Part shown: piece after piece, positions 9,085 to 17,132 of the stretch
Layout: each line of letters starts with the position of its first letter
Position numbering within the stretch: position 1 is the stretch's first letter
Assembly (NCBI GenBank): GCA_016191815.1
Contig: JACPVI010000006.1
Coordinates: forward strand, 124,001-188,000
Direction: 5' to 3'
Length of the DNA: 64,000 bases
From: Myxococcales bacterium
GTDB taxonomy: Bacteria; Myxococcota; Myxococcia; Myxococcales; Myxococcaceae
Notes under the pieces: generated by a model
Databases searched by the model: none
Seen by the model: the letters and a program-made list of their open reading frames with translations, nothing else
What the model was told of the DNA's origin: nothing
Made by a program: the position numbers and the translations under genes

Positions 9085-9359
9085 CGCTCTGCAAGGTGCT
9101 GGGGACGGTGGTGGCGACGTACAAGCACCCCGCCTTCCACGGAAGGAAGCTGTTGGTGGTCCAGCCGCTCGATCAGCAGCAGCGGCCCAGCGGCACGAGC
9201 TTCATCGCGGTGGACCACACCTCCTGTGCGGGCAAGGGGGACACGGTGCTGGTGATGCGCGAGGGCAACGGGGTGCGCCAGGTACTGGGCGACAAGATGC
9301 TGCCCATCCGCTCGCTGGTGGTGGGCGTGGTCGACCGGGTCGACCTGGCGCGGTGCTGA
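9081..9359 (+). CDS. EutN/CcmL microcompartment vertex protein 2
   Basis: This 92-residue protein is a second BMC-P family member (CKVLGTVVATYKHP, RKLLVVQPLD, SLVVGVVDRVD) made from the same message as the first copy, with a four-base ATGA overlap. Two different vertex proteins suggest hetero-pentamers or alternative vertices of one shell. The next gene downstream starts 59 bases later and belongs to a sulfur operon; whether it is co-transcribed is unclear. Confidence 0.9.
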   Translation: MTLCKVLGTVVATYKHPAFHGRKLLVVQPLDQQQRPSGTSFIAVDHTSCAGKGDTVLVMREGNGVRQVLGDKMLPIRSLVVGVVDRVDLARC

Positions 9360-9417
9360 GGGCGGGCTCCCTTTGCCCGAATGACTTTCTGCTCTCGGCG
9401 AGGTATGACCCGCCCGC

Positions 9418-10638
9418 ATGAGCTTCGATCCGAATGGTGCTCGTGCGCGCTTTCCCGGTCTCGTCACCGACTGGGTGCTGTTCGACAACGCGGGGGGGTC
9501 GCAGATCCTCGACTCGGCGATGGACCGCGTCCGCGAGGCGTTCCTCACCTCCCACGTTCAACCCGGCGGAACCTACGCCGCCTCTCAGAAGGTCTCCGAG
9601 CGCGTCGACGCAGCGACCCGCGAGTGGGCCGCATGCTGGAACGCCGCCGACCCGCGCGAGCTCGTCTTCGGCGCGTCGACCACCCAGCTCTTCCAGAACC
9701 TCTCGCGCGCGATCGAGCCCACCATCCAGCCGGGAGACGGCATCATCGTCTGCGAGGTCGACCACGAGGCGAACATCGGCCCCTGGGTGCGGCTGGCCTC
9801 GCGCGGCGCCGAGATCCGCTGGTGGCGACCCAATCGGGAGACGTTCGAGCTGTCGCTCGACGACCTGTCGCGGCTCTTGACGAAGCGGACGCGGCTGGTG
9901 AGCTTCTCCCACGTCTCGAACGTGCTCGGCCACATCAACCCCGCGCGGGAAATCGTCCGCCTCGCCCACGATGCCGGCGCCCAGGTGGTGATCGACGGCG
10001 TCTCCTATGCTCCTCACCGGCGCGTGGACGTGCGCGCCATCGGCGCCGACTTCTACGCGGCCAGCGTGTACAAGGTCTACGGCCCGCACCAGTCGATTCT
10101 CTACGGGCGCCTCGATCGGCTCGAAGCCCTGCCCCCGATCAACCACTACTTCATTCCGGCGGACAAGCTCCCCCACAAGCTGGCCCCGGGCGGTTACAAC
10201 TTCGAGCTGGTCCACGGCGCGGGGGCGGTGCCCCAGTACCTGGCCTCGCTCGGCCCACGCGGCCTCGACGAAGTGGCCGACCACGAGACGGCCCTCGCGG
10301 AGCGGGTCCTCTCCTTCCTCCGAAGCCGCAAGGGCGTGCGGATCATCGGCCTCCCCAAAGGTGCCCCCGACCGCGTGCCCACCATCAGCTTCGTGGTCGA
10401 GGGCCGCGACCCCACGGAGATCGTCCCCAAGGTAGACGCCCACCGCGTCGGGATCAAAGCGGGCGACTTCTACGCCCGGCGGCTCTGCGACGCGCTGGGG
10501 CTGACCAAGCCCGATTCCAGCTCCGTGGGGGCTGGGACATTGGCCCAGGGCGGAGTGGTTCGCGCCTCCCTGGTGCACTACAACACCCTCGCCGAGGCCG
10601 ATCGCCTCTGCGCGGTCCTAGACCAGGTGATCTCTTAA
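9418..10638 (+). CDS. Class V aminotransferase, cysteine desulfurase-like (no catalytic Cys)
   Basis: The 406-residue PLP enzyme has the class V aminotransferase layout: Asp193 in VVIDGVSYAPH for the PLP ring nitrogen and Lys219 in YAASVYKVYGPH for the Schiff base. It most resembles the cysteine-desulfurase-like TIGR01976 group. In SufS/NifS the mobile loop reads RTGHHCA; here the equivalent segment is KAGDFYA, so the persulfide-forming Cys is absent. A lyase or desulfinase-like reaction is therefore possible, and sulfur may not be carried on this protein. It is the first gene of a packed operon with DsrEFH-type proteins (15-base gap to dsrE), suggesting it feeds sulfur to that relay; this is inference. 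Confidence 0.8.
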   Translation: MSFDPNGARARFPGLVTDWVLFDNAGGSQILDSAMDRVREAFLTSHVQPGGTYAASQKVSERVDAATREWAACWNAADPRELVFGASTTQLFQNLSRAIEPTIQPGDGIIVCEVDHEANIGPWVRLASRGAEIRWWRPNRETFELSLDDLSRLLTKRTRLVSFSHVSNVLGHINPAREIVRLAHDAGAQVVIDGVSYAPHRRVDVRAIGADFYAASVYKVYGPHQSILYGRLDRLEALPPINHYFIPADKLPHKLAPGGYNFELVHGAGAVPQYLASLGPRGLDEVADHETALAERVLSFLRSRKGVRIIGLPKGAPDRVPTISFVVEGRDPTEIVPKVDAHRVGIKAGDFYARRLCDALGLTKPDSSSVGAGTLAQGGVVRASLVHYNTLAEADRLCAVLDQVIS

Positions 10639-10653
10639 AGAGGAGGCTGATCC

Positions 10654-11007
10654 ATGGCGAAGCTATGCTTCGTGCTCACCACCGGCCCCTACCAGTTCCA
10701 GGCATGGGACACGGTGTCCCAGCTCGCCTCGGCGGCGCTGGACAAGGGACATGAGGTGTCGTTCTTCATGTACCTCGACGGGGTGTACAACCTGATCAAG
10801 CATCAGAAGTATGATGACCTTCCGGTGTTGCCGCGGGACCGCTTCGCGAGCCTGGCGAAGCGAGGCGCGAAGATCGTCGCCTGCGGCATCTGCACCAACG
10901 CGCGAGGGCTGGAGGGAGGGAAGGAGTACATCGAGGGGGCAAAGGTCGGCGGACTCCCCGACTTCGCCGAGATGGTCGGCGAGGCAGACCGCGTGGTCAC
11001 CTTCTAA
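10654..11007 (+). CDS. DsrE-type sulfur-relay protein
   Basis: The 117-residue protein has the DsrE/TusD fold signature, with an N-terminal FVLTTGPYQFQAWDT strand-loop, an EVSFFMYLDGVY segment and the reactive-Cys region IVACGICTNARG. In the DsrEFH hexamer the DsrE cysteine carries persulfide sulfur in the cytoplasm. The gene is preceded by an AGGAGG site and followed at once by DsrF-like and DsrH-like genes, the dsrE-dsrF-dsrH order. Two Cys (in ACGIC) are candidates for the sulfur carrier. It may pass sulfur to, or accept it from, the lipoate-binding protein encoded downstream. Confidence 0.85.
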   Translation: MAKLCFVLTTGPYQFQAWDTVSQLASAALDKGHEVSFFMYLDGVYNLIKHQKYDDLPVLPRDRFASLAKRGAKIVACGICTNARGLEGGKEYIEGAKVGGLPDFAEMVGEADRVVTF

Positions 11008-11023
11008 CGGCGAGGATGCGCGG

Positions 11024-11374
11024 ATGAGCAAGAAGAGCATTGTGGTGAGCTTCCACCGGGCTCCCTTCGGCACCGCCCACTACCACGAAGGCTTGAGGGT
11101 AGCGGTGGGCCTCGGCGCCGGCACCGACGAGCACTCGGTGAGCGTCGTCTTTCAAGGCGAGGCCGTGTACTACGCTCTCAAGTCCACGGACCGCACCGAC
11201 ACCAAGAAGTACCTCGAGGCCCTCCGGAAAGCCGGGGTCACCCCCTGGGTGGAAGAAGAGGCGCTCGCCGCGCGCGGCCTTCGCGCCGAGGAGCTGAGCG
11301 AGGACATTCGCCCGATCCGCCGAGCGCAGGTCCTCGAGATGCTGAGAGCCGCCGACGTGAACATCGATCTGTGA
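11024..11374 (+). CDS. DsrF-like sulfur-relay subunit
   Basis: The 116-residue product follows the DsrE gene and has a DsrE/F-like layout (IVVSFHRAPFGTAHYHEG, VSVVFQGEAVYYAL, then a DIRPIRRAQVLEMLRAADV helix). It contains no cysteine, so it would be a structural partner rather than a sulfur carrier, as expected for a DsrF position. ATG 11024 is chosen; the frame is open much further upstream, but that part lies antiparallel to real coding of the DsrE gene. The family call rests on position and general fold pattern. Confidence 0.7.
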   Translation: MSKKSIVVSFHRAPFGTAHYHEGLRVAVGLGAGTDEHSVSVVFQGEAVYYALKSTDRTDTKKYLEALRKAGVTPWVEEEALAARGLRAEELSEDIRPIRRAQVLEMLRAADVNIDL

Positions 11375-11381
11375 GCGGAGG

Positions 11382-11645
11382 ATGACGATGGCGCTGTACC
11401 TCATTGACAAGCCGTTCGCCTCGGATGGCCTCGAGCTCGCGGCACTCGACCCCGAAGCGAAGATCGTCTTGATCCAAGACGGCGTCTATCTGGACGCCAG
11501 CCGGTTCCCGGGAAAGGTGTTCGCGGTCAAGTCGGACGCCGAGCGCCGCGGAGTCGCCGGCCGGCTGCCGGCTTCGGTCCGGCGCATCGACCACGCCGAG
11601 CTCGTCGATCTGATCGTCGCCGAGAAGGTCTACAACTTCGCCTGA
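11382..11645 (+). CDS. DsrH/TusB-like sulfur-relay subunit
   Basis: The 87-residue product ends in the pattern typical of DsrH/TusB proteins (DHAELVDLIVAEKVYNFA) and has the short IVLIQDGVYLDA strand-turn. DsrH usually has a sulfur-carrying Cys; none is present here, so only the DsrE-type subunit of this trio keeps cysteine. GGAGG lies just before the ATG. It completes a dsrE-dsrF-dsrH order and is followed 31 bases later by the HdrD-like gene. Confidence 0.65.
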   Translation: MTMALYLIDKPFASDGLELAALDPEAKIVLIQDGVYLDASRFPGKVFAVKSDAERRGVAGRLPASVRRIDHAELVDLIVAEKVYNFA

Positions 11646-11676
11646 CGCGACGCCCGCGTTCGCGGACTCGAGCTCG

Positions 11677-13494
11677 ATGCCGACTGGCGAGCCAACTCCC
11701 GCCGGTACACTCTTCTACGCCCTCGCGGCCGTGGCCCTGGCGGTGGCGGCGGTGGGGGCCGTCCGGCGAATCGCCCAGTGGCGCGGCGGGCCGCCGGCCC
11801 GGTCCAGCGGGAAGCCGCTCCGGCTCCTCGCCGACATCCTGTTCGCTTGGCGGCTGCGGCGAGGCTCGTGGCTCCGCATGGTGCTCCACGGCTGCATCAT
11901 GTACGGCGCGGCCACGCTGTTTTTCGTCGGCAGCCTCGGCGACCTCTTCCTCGGCTTGGGCATCTTTTCCGGGAGCAAGGACACCCCCTGGTTCGCCGCC
12001 GTGAACAACCTCGCCGGGGTGGCCCTGCTGCTCGGCGTGGCGGCGGTGGTGGTCCGCAAGTTGGTCCGGCGGCGAGGCGCACGGTTCACCCGGGAAGAGG
12101 CCGTCCTGTACGGCTTGCTCGCGGCCAGCGCCGTGACCGGGTACGCGACGCAGGCGGCGCGGCAGGCGCAGGCGGGGCAGGCCCTCTACCTCACCGTCTG
12201 GTGGATGCACGCCGCGCTGGCCCTGGCGACCATCGCCGTCGCCCCCTACACCCGGTTGTTCCACGTCGTGGCGACCCCGGCGGGCCTGGTCCGCGGCGGC
12301 CGCGGCACCCTCCTCGCCGTGCTGGACAGCTGCACCCATTGTGGCCTGTGCACCACGGTGTGCGAGGCGCACGGCGCCAGACCGGTCCGGGAGCTTTCCC
12401 CCTGCGCGCGGATGGAGCAGTTCGGCCGCCTGCTCCGGGAAGAGCGAGCCCCCTCCAGGCTCGGGCGGTTGGTGCAGGGCAAGCCGCTGGCGGGAGAGGC
12501 CCTCGCCGCCTTCGAACTGGGGACGTTCGGGTGCACCACCTGCGCCCGCTGCTCGGTGATCTGTCCGGCGGGCATCGACCTGGTGCCGTTGTGGAAGGAG
12601 CTCAGGGCGAGGTGCGCCAGCTTGGGCCGCTACCCGCCCGCCCTCGACCGGGCTCGCGAGGCGATCCGGGAGACCGCCAACGTGCTCAACTTCCCCAACG
12701 TGGACCGCTCGCTCTGGGTCGACCTGATGGACGACCCGCCTCCGGACGGCTACCGAAGGGACCGGGCGGAGGTCCTCTACTACGTCGGCTGCATGTCCAG
12801 CTTCTCGCCCGCGGCGCAATCGATACCGCAGGCGTTCGCGGGGGTTCTCGCGAAGCTGGGGTGCGACTTCAGTATCCTCGGCGACCGCGAGTCCTGCTGC
12901 GGGTTCCCCCTGCTCGTGGCGGGGAGGCCCGAGGAGGCCGAGGCTTTGAGGCAGGCCAACCTCGCCCGGGTGCGACAGATGGGTGCCCGGAGAATCCTCT
13001 TCACCTGCCCGTCCTGCTACCACACCTGGCGCACCCAGTACGCCCCGTCCCTCCCGGGGGTGTCCATGCAGCACGCGACCGAGTTCCTGGCGGAAGCGCT
13101 TCCGCGTTCCGGCCTGAAGCTCGACGGAGCACCCGGGAGGAGAACCGTGACCTACCACGACCCCTGCGACCTCGGCCGCAACGGAGGCGTCTATGCCCCC
13201 CCGCGGGAGGTCCTCTCCATGTTGATGGGGGTGGAGCTTCGCGAGCCCGGCGAGGCACGCGAGACCTCGCGCTGCTGCGGCGGCGGCGGAGATCTGGAGA
13301 TCTCCGACCCGGAGCTGACCCGGGCCATCGCCGGCCGGGCGCTGGAAGCGCTCTCCGCTCCGGGCGCCGAGGTCCTGGTCACCGCCTGCCCGCAGTGCAA
13401 GCGCACCCTCGCACCCGAGGCCACCCGGCGAGGGATGCAGACGATGGACCTGGTGGAGCTGGTGTTGGCTAGCATGCCGAAGAGCCATGGATGA
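11677..13494 (+). CDS. Membrane-anchored HdrD-like heterodisulfide reductase
   Basis: The 605-residue protein fuses three parts. Residues about 1-205 form a NarI/DsrM-like membrane domain of around five spans, with His in MVLHG, WWMHA and RLFHV as haem-ligand candidates. Residues about 215-310 hold two [4Fe-4S] ferredoxin motifs (CTHCGLCTTVC and CTTCARCSVIC). The rest contains two CCG domains (YVGCMSS...CCGFP...CPSCYHTW and HDPCDLGR...CCGGGGD...CPQCKRTL), which in HdrB/HdrD hold the non-cubane cluster that cleaves disulfides. It could oxidise a dithiol such as dihydrolipoate or a persulfide and pass electrons to quinone. It overlaps the lipoate-binding protein gene by eight bases, so LbpA is its likely partner. 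Confidence 0.9.
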   Translation: MPTGEPTPAGTLFYALAAVALAVAAVGAVRRIAQWRGGPPARSSGKPLRLLADILFAWRLRRGSWLRMVLHGCIMYGAATLFFVGSLGDLFLGLGIFSGSKDTPWFAAVNNLAGVALLLGVAAVVVRKLVRRRGARFTREEAVLYGLLAASAVTGYATQAARQAQAGQALYLTVWWMHAALALATIAVAPYTRLFHVVATPAGLVRGGRGTLLAVLDSCTHCGLCTTVCEAHGARPVRELSPCARMEQFGRLLREERAPSRLGRLVQGKPLAGEALAAFELGTFGCTTCARCSVICPAGIDLVPLWKELRARCASLGRYPPALDRAREAIRETANVLNFPNVDRSLWVDLMDDPPPDGYRRDRAEVLYYVGCMSSFSPAAQSIPQAFAGVLAKLGCDFSILGDRESCCGFPLLVAGRPEEAEALRQANLARVRQMGARRILFTCPSCYHTWRTQYAPSLPGVSMQHATEFLAEALPRSGLKLDGAPGRRTVTYHDPCDLGRNGGVYAPPREVLSMLMGVELREPGEARETSRCCGGGGDLEISDPELTRAIAGRALEALSAPGAEVLVTACPQCKRTLAPEATRRGMQTMDLVELVLASMPKSHG

Positions 13495-13954
13495 ACCCCT
13501 CGTGGTGGTGAAGGACGTCCAGCTCCCCGCCGGGGACAGCTACTACTACGACCGGACCGAGCACCTCTGGGCGCGGCTGGAGGGGGAGGGGCGAGTGAGG
13601 GTCGGGCTCAGCGCTTTCGCGCAGAAGGCCGCCGGGGCGATCGCCTACGTCAAGCTCAAGCCGGCGGGCAAGCCCGTGCAGAAGGGGCGCGCCTTCGGCT
13701 CCATCGAGGCCGGCAAGTACATCGGGCCGCTCAAGTCGCCCGCGACTGGCTCGCTGGAGGCGGTCAACGCCGAGGCGTTGGAGAACCCCGGCCTCTTGAA
13801 CACCGACCCGTACGGGCGAGGCTGGCTCGCGGTGATCGAGGCCACAGAGCTCTCGCGCGACCTCGCCGACCTGGTCCACGGCGAGGACGCGATCAGGCGC
13901 TGGATCGAGGAGGAGTACAATCGCTACGTCGCCGAGGGCCTCTTTGCCGAGTGA
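13487..13954 (+). CDS. GcvH-like lipoate-binding protein (LbpA type)
   Basis: The 155-residue protein has the glycine cleavage H fold (YYDRTEHLWAR, VRVGLSAFAQKAAGAIAYV, SPATGSLEAVN). The expected lipoyl lysine is Lys77 in EAGKYIGPLKSP, at the right distance from the P-x-x-G turn. No gcvP or gcvT is nearby. Instead it sits between an HdrD-like reductase and lipoate-assembly genes, the context known for LbpA proteins of the sulfur-oxidising sHdr system, in which bound lipoate carries the sulfur substrate. I therefore favour LbpA over glycine cleavage. It overlaps both neighbours, indicating translational coupling. Confidence 0.85.
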   Translation: MDEPLVVVKDVQLPAGDSYYYDRTEHLWARLEGEGRVRVGLSAFAQKAAGAIAYVKLKPAGKPVQKGRAFGSIEAGKYIGPLKSPATGSLEAVNAEALENPGLLNTDPYGRGWLAVIEATELSRDLADLVHGEDAIRRWIEEEYNRYVAEGLFAE

Positions 13955-14867
13955 GCCTGGGCCGGCCCGCCCGGTCGTCTTCTCCGCCCCGGGGATCAAG
14001 CGCTACGCCGCGCGGGACTTCACCCCGTGCAACCCGGAGAGCTTCCGGCCGGTGAGCCTCACTGGAGCGCGCTGTGCCCTGAGCTGCGCCCACTGCGAGG
14101 GCAAGCTGCTCCGGGCGATGGTGCCTGCCCGCCCGAGCCTGCTCGACGCGTGCGCCAGGCTAGCCCGCGCGGGGACGAGGGGAGTGCTGATCACCGGCGG
14201 ATGCGACCGAAAGGGGCGGGTGCCGCTGGCCGGCCTTGGCGAGGAGCTGCGGAGGGTGCGTGATTCCCTGGGCCTGTCGGTGGCGGTGCACACCGGCCTC
14301 TTGGACCGGGCGGCGGCGGAGGAGCTCGCCCAGGCGGGCGTGGAGCGGGCGATGCTCGATCTGATCGGCGCTCGCGAGACCGCGCGGGAGGTGTACCACC
14401 TCGAGGCTGGCCCGGAGGACTACGAAGCGTCGCTGGCGGCGCTGGTGGATTCCGGCGTCCCCACGCTTCCCCACATCGTGCTCGGGCTGCACTACGGAGC
14501 GCTGAAGGGCGAACGCGCCGCGCTGGAGATGGTTCGCCGGCACCGCGTGGCCGGGCTGGTGCTGGTGGTGCTCACCCCCCTGCCTGGAACTCCAATGGCC
14601 TCCGTCGCCCCTCCGCCCATCGGCGAGGTAGAGGAGTTCTTCCACCTCGCCAGGCGCTCGCTGCCCGAGCTGCCGGTCTGGCTCGGCTGCGCCCGTCCGT
14701 GCGGGCCGGCGCGGCGGGCGATCGATCGGGCCGCCTTGCGGGCCGGGCTGGACGGCATCGCCTTCCCCGCCGAGGGAATCGTGGCCCGGGCCAGGGCGTC
14801 CGGACGGGAGGTCGTGCTAAGCGATGCCTGCTGCGGCTTCGTGGGGGCGCCGGGGACGGACCGATGA
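13944..14867 (+). CDS. Radical SAM protein, LipS1/LipS2-type lipoyl synthase
   Basis: This 307-residue radical SAM enzyme has its CxxxCxxC cluster motif at Cys44/48/51 (GARCALSCAHC) and a GGCDRKG segment in the SAM-binding region. Further Cys occur near the C-terminus (CARPCG and DACCGF) and could hold the auxiliary, sulfur-donating cluster a lipoyl synthase needs. The start is a TTG inside the end of lbpA. Position between lbpA and the lipoate ligase matches the split LipS1/LipS2 pathway, in which two radical SAM proteins each insert a sulfur into octanoate. Which of the two this is cannot be told from sequence reading alone. Confidence 0.75.
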   Translation: MPSEPGPARPVVFSAPGIKRYAARDFTPCNPESFRPVSLTGARCALSCAHCEGKLLRAMVPARPSLLDACARLARAGTRGVLITGGCDRKGRVPLAGLGEELRRVRDSLGLSVAVHTGLLDRAAAEELAQAGVERAMLDLIGARETAREVYHLEAGPEDYEASLAALVDSGVPTLPHIVLGLHYGALKGERAALEMVRRHRVAGLVLVVLTPLPGTPMASVAPPPIGEVEEFFHLARRSLPELPVWLGCARPCGPARRAIDRAALRAGLDGIAFPAEGIVARARASGREVVLSDACCGFVGAPGTDR

Positions 14868-16042
14868 GGCGGCACGAGAAGATTCGCTACCTGGAGGACG
14901 ACGGAGTCTCCGCGGAGGCAGGGCTGGCCGAGGATGAGCTCCTGCTCGAACAGCAGGGGCTGGCGCAGCCCCCCTCGCCCACCCTTCGCCTCTACACTTA
15001 CCGCTCGCACTGCGCGCTGGTCGGGAGGTTCCAGGATCTCGACGCCGAGGTGGACGTCGCCCAGTGCGAGCGCCTGGGGGTGGCGGTCAACCGCCGGCCG
15101 ACCGGAGGCGGCGCCATCCTGATGGGTGCCGACCAGCTGGGGGTGGCCCTGGTCGGACCGGCCGCGAAAGAGCCTTCCCGGGCGATCATGGAGATGGCCG
15201 CCCGCCCGCTCCTCGCCGGCCTTGCCTCGCTGGGTGTCCACGCCCAGCTCACCGGGAAGAACGACCTGTCGGTGGGCGCGCGGAAGCTCGCCGGTCTGGG
15301 AATCTGCCGGAACGAGCAGGGGGCCTTCCTCTTCCACGCCAGCCTTCTGCTGGACCTGGACATCGAGCTGATGCTCAGGGTGCTCAGGGTGCCGATCGAA
15401 AAAGCAGGAGGGAAGGGCGTGCAGTTCGTGGAGGGCAGGCTGACCACGGTGCGCCGGGAGCTGGCGCGGCGGGTGGTGATGGCCGAGCTGCGCGCGGCGC
15501 TGCGAGCCGGAGTGGAGCGCGTACTCGGGGCCCAGCTGGAGCCGGCGGCATCAAGTGAGGCCGAGCGTGCCGAGGTGGCGCGGCTGGTCGCGGGCAAGTA
15601 CCTCACGCCGCACTGGGTGCGCGAGCGCTCCGGAGGTGGCGACTCCCTGGCCATCGGCTACGCCCGGGCCCCGGGGGGGCTCATCCGGGCCCAGGTGAAG
15701 GTCGCCGGAGGCGCGCTCCAGGCCGCGTACCTGAGCGCGGATTTCGTGGACGCGGCTCACTCGCTGCTCCCGGAGATCGAGCGGCGACTTCGCTGGTGCT
15801 CGCTCGCCGCAGATTCTCTGGCCAAGGCGGTGCGCGAGGCCTGGGAGCAGGCCTCGACGCTGCCGTGCGGTGTGGAGCCGGAGCACGTGGTCCGCGCGCT
15901 CTTGCGGGCGGTGGAGGCGGCGGCGCGCCACGAGGAGGGGAGGTACGCCTGCTTCGTGGGAAGGTTCCCCGATGGCGGCTCCGCTCCCACCGCCGCGGCC
16001 GCGGGACCCGCAGGTCGCCTCGGAGGCGGCGATGAACGCTGA
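14864..16042 (+). CDS. Lipoate/octanoate-protein ligase, sLpl(AB) type
   Basis: The 392-residue protein is an LplA-family ligase: it has the RRPTGGGAILMG substrate motif near residue 75 and GKNDLSVGARKLAGLG with the conserved lysine. The region after about residue 245 (GKYLTPHWVRE) is the LplB-like C-terminal domain, so both parts are on one chain. It would attach octanoate or lipoate through an acyl-AMP to Lys77 of the LbpA-like protein. Both ends overlap radical SAM genes (ATGA upstream, 11 bases downstream), consistent with a dedicated lipoate-assembly cassette. Confidence 0.85.
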   Translation: MRRHEKIRYLEDDGVSAEAGLAEDELLLEQQGLAQPPSPTLRLYTYRSHCALVGRFQDLDAEVDVAQCERLGVAVNRRPTGGGAILMGADQLGVALVGPAAKEPSRAIMEMAARPLLAGLASLGVHAQLTGKNDLSVGARKLAGLGICRNEQGAFLFHASLLLDLDIELMLRVLRVPIEKAGGKGVQFVEGRLTTVRRELARRVVMAELRAALRAGVERVLGAQLEPAASSEAERAEVARLVAGKYLTPHWVRERSGGGDSLAIGYARAPGGLIRAQVKVAGGALQAAYLSADFVDAAHSLLPEIERRLRWCSLAADSLAKAVREAWEQASTLPCGVEPEHVVRALLRAVEAAARHEEGRYACFVGRFPDGGSAPTAAAAGPAGRLGGGDER

Positions 16043-17132
16043 GGGCGGCCCGGCGCGGGTGAGGCTCAGCCTGGCGGCGGCCCTGGCGCTCGGGCTGCGA
16101 TCGGGGCGCACCTACCGGGGGGCGCGCACATCGTGCGTCAACCTGCTGTTGGACTACCCGGTCCCCTGCTTCTCCCGCTGTGCCTACTGCGGCCTCTCCC
16201 GCCACCGCCCGCTAGCGCCCGGAGGCCCGGAGAGCTTCATCCGCGTGGAGTGGCCGGCCTTCCCCACCGAGCTCGTGCGCGCCCGCATCGCCGAGCGCGA
16301 GCCCGCGGTGAAGCGAGTCTGCGTTTCGATGGTGGAGAACCCCCGCGCCTTCGAAGACGCCGAGCGCCTCTGCCGCAGCATCCGAACGTCCACCGGGGTG
16401 CCCATCTCGGTCCTGATTCACCCTCGAGGGCTCGGAGCTCCGGAGCTCCTGCGGCTCCGGCAGGCGGGCGCGGACATGATCGGCATCGGCCTCGACGCCG
16501 CCTCCCCCCGGCTGTTCGCGCGGGTGCGGCCCGGCCTTGAATGGGACACCTACTGGCGCACCGTCTTGGCGGCGCGGTCGGTGTTCGGTCCGGGAAAGGT
16601 GAATTGCCACGTCGTCGTGGGTCTGGGCGAGTCCGACCAAGACCTCCTCAGGCTCGCAAGCTCGCTCCGGGAGCGACAGGTGTCCACGTACCTTTTCTGC
16701 TTCTACCCTGAGCCCGGAACGCGGCTGGCCGGCCGGCGGCGCCCGCCCCTGTCGCGCTGGCGAAGACTCCAGGTCGCCACTTTCCTTTTGGGTCGAGGAC
16801 TGCCTTTGGAGGCCCTCCGTTTCCGCGCCGGGCGCCTCGCCGAGATCGCCATCGACGCTCGCGCGTTGGCGGAGGCCATCCGTTCCGGAGCGCCGTTCCG
16901 CACGCACGGTTGTCCCGACGCCCAGGGGCAGGTGGCGTGCACGCGGCCATTCGGGAGCTACCGCCCCGGCGAGCCCTTCCGCGACTTCCCATTTCCCCTC
17001 GAGGCGCAGGACGTGGCGAGGGCGGAGCGTGAAGCCCGCGCGCGTTGGTTCGAGCGGCCGCCGCGGGCGAGCTTCGGGCGCGGAAGAGCGCTGGTTCGTC
17101 AGCCCGACGGCTGTTATGGCTGCGCTCCATGA
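16032..17132 (+). CDS. Second radical SAM protein, LipS1/LipS2-type
   Basis: The 366-residue enzyme has CxxxCxxC at Cys46/50/53 (CFSRCAYCG) plus Cys35 just before it. Its core resembles lipoyl/biotin-synthase-like radical SAM proteins (ISVLIHPRGLG, GIGLDAASPRLF, NCHVVVGLGE). The C-terminus ends in a CxxC pair (GCYGC) that may help ligate an auxiliary cluster. It is the second radical SAM gene around the lipoate ligase, which fits the LipS1+LipS2 pair. The next gene starts in an ATGA overlap. Confidence 0.75.
   Translation: MNAEGGPARVRLSLAAALALGLRSGRTYRGARTSCVNLLLDYPVPCFSRCAYCGLSRHRPLAPGGPESFIRVEWPAFPTELVRARIAEREPAVKRVCVSMVENPRAFEDAERLCRSIRTSTGVPISVLIHPRGLGAPELLRLRQAGADMIGIGLDAASPRLFARVRPGLEWDTYWRTVLAARSVFGPGKVNCHVVVGLGESDQDLLRLASSLRERQVSTYLFCFYPEPGTRLAGRRRPPLSRWRRLQVATFLLGRGLPLEALRFRAGRLAEIAIDARALAEAIRSGAPFRTHGCPDAQGQVACTRPFGSYRPGEPFRDFPFPLEAQDVARAEREARARWFERPPRASFGRGRALVRQPDGCYGCAP

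Noticed and set aside
13487-13954. Glycine cleavage H protein
   Set aside because: No gcvT or gcvP, different context (HdrD, DsrE, lipoate assembly), and the lipoyl segment EAGKYIGPL differs from the usual ESVKAASD form.
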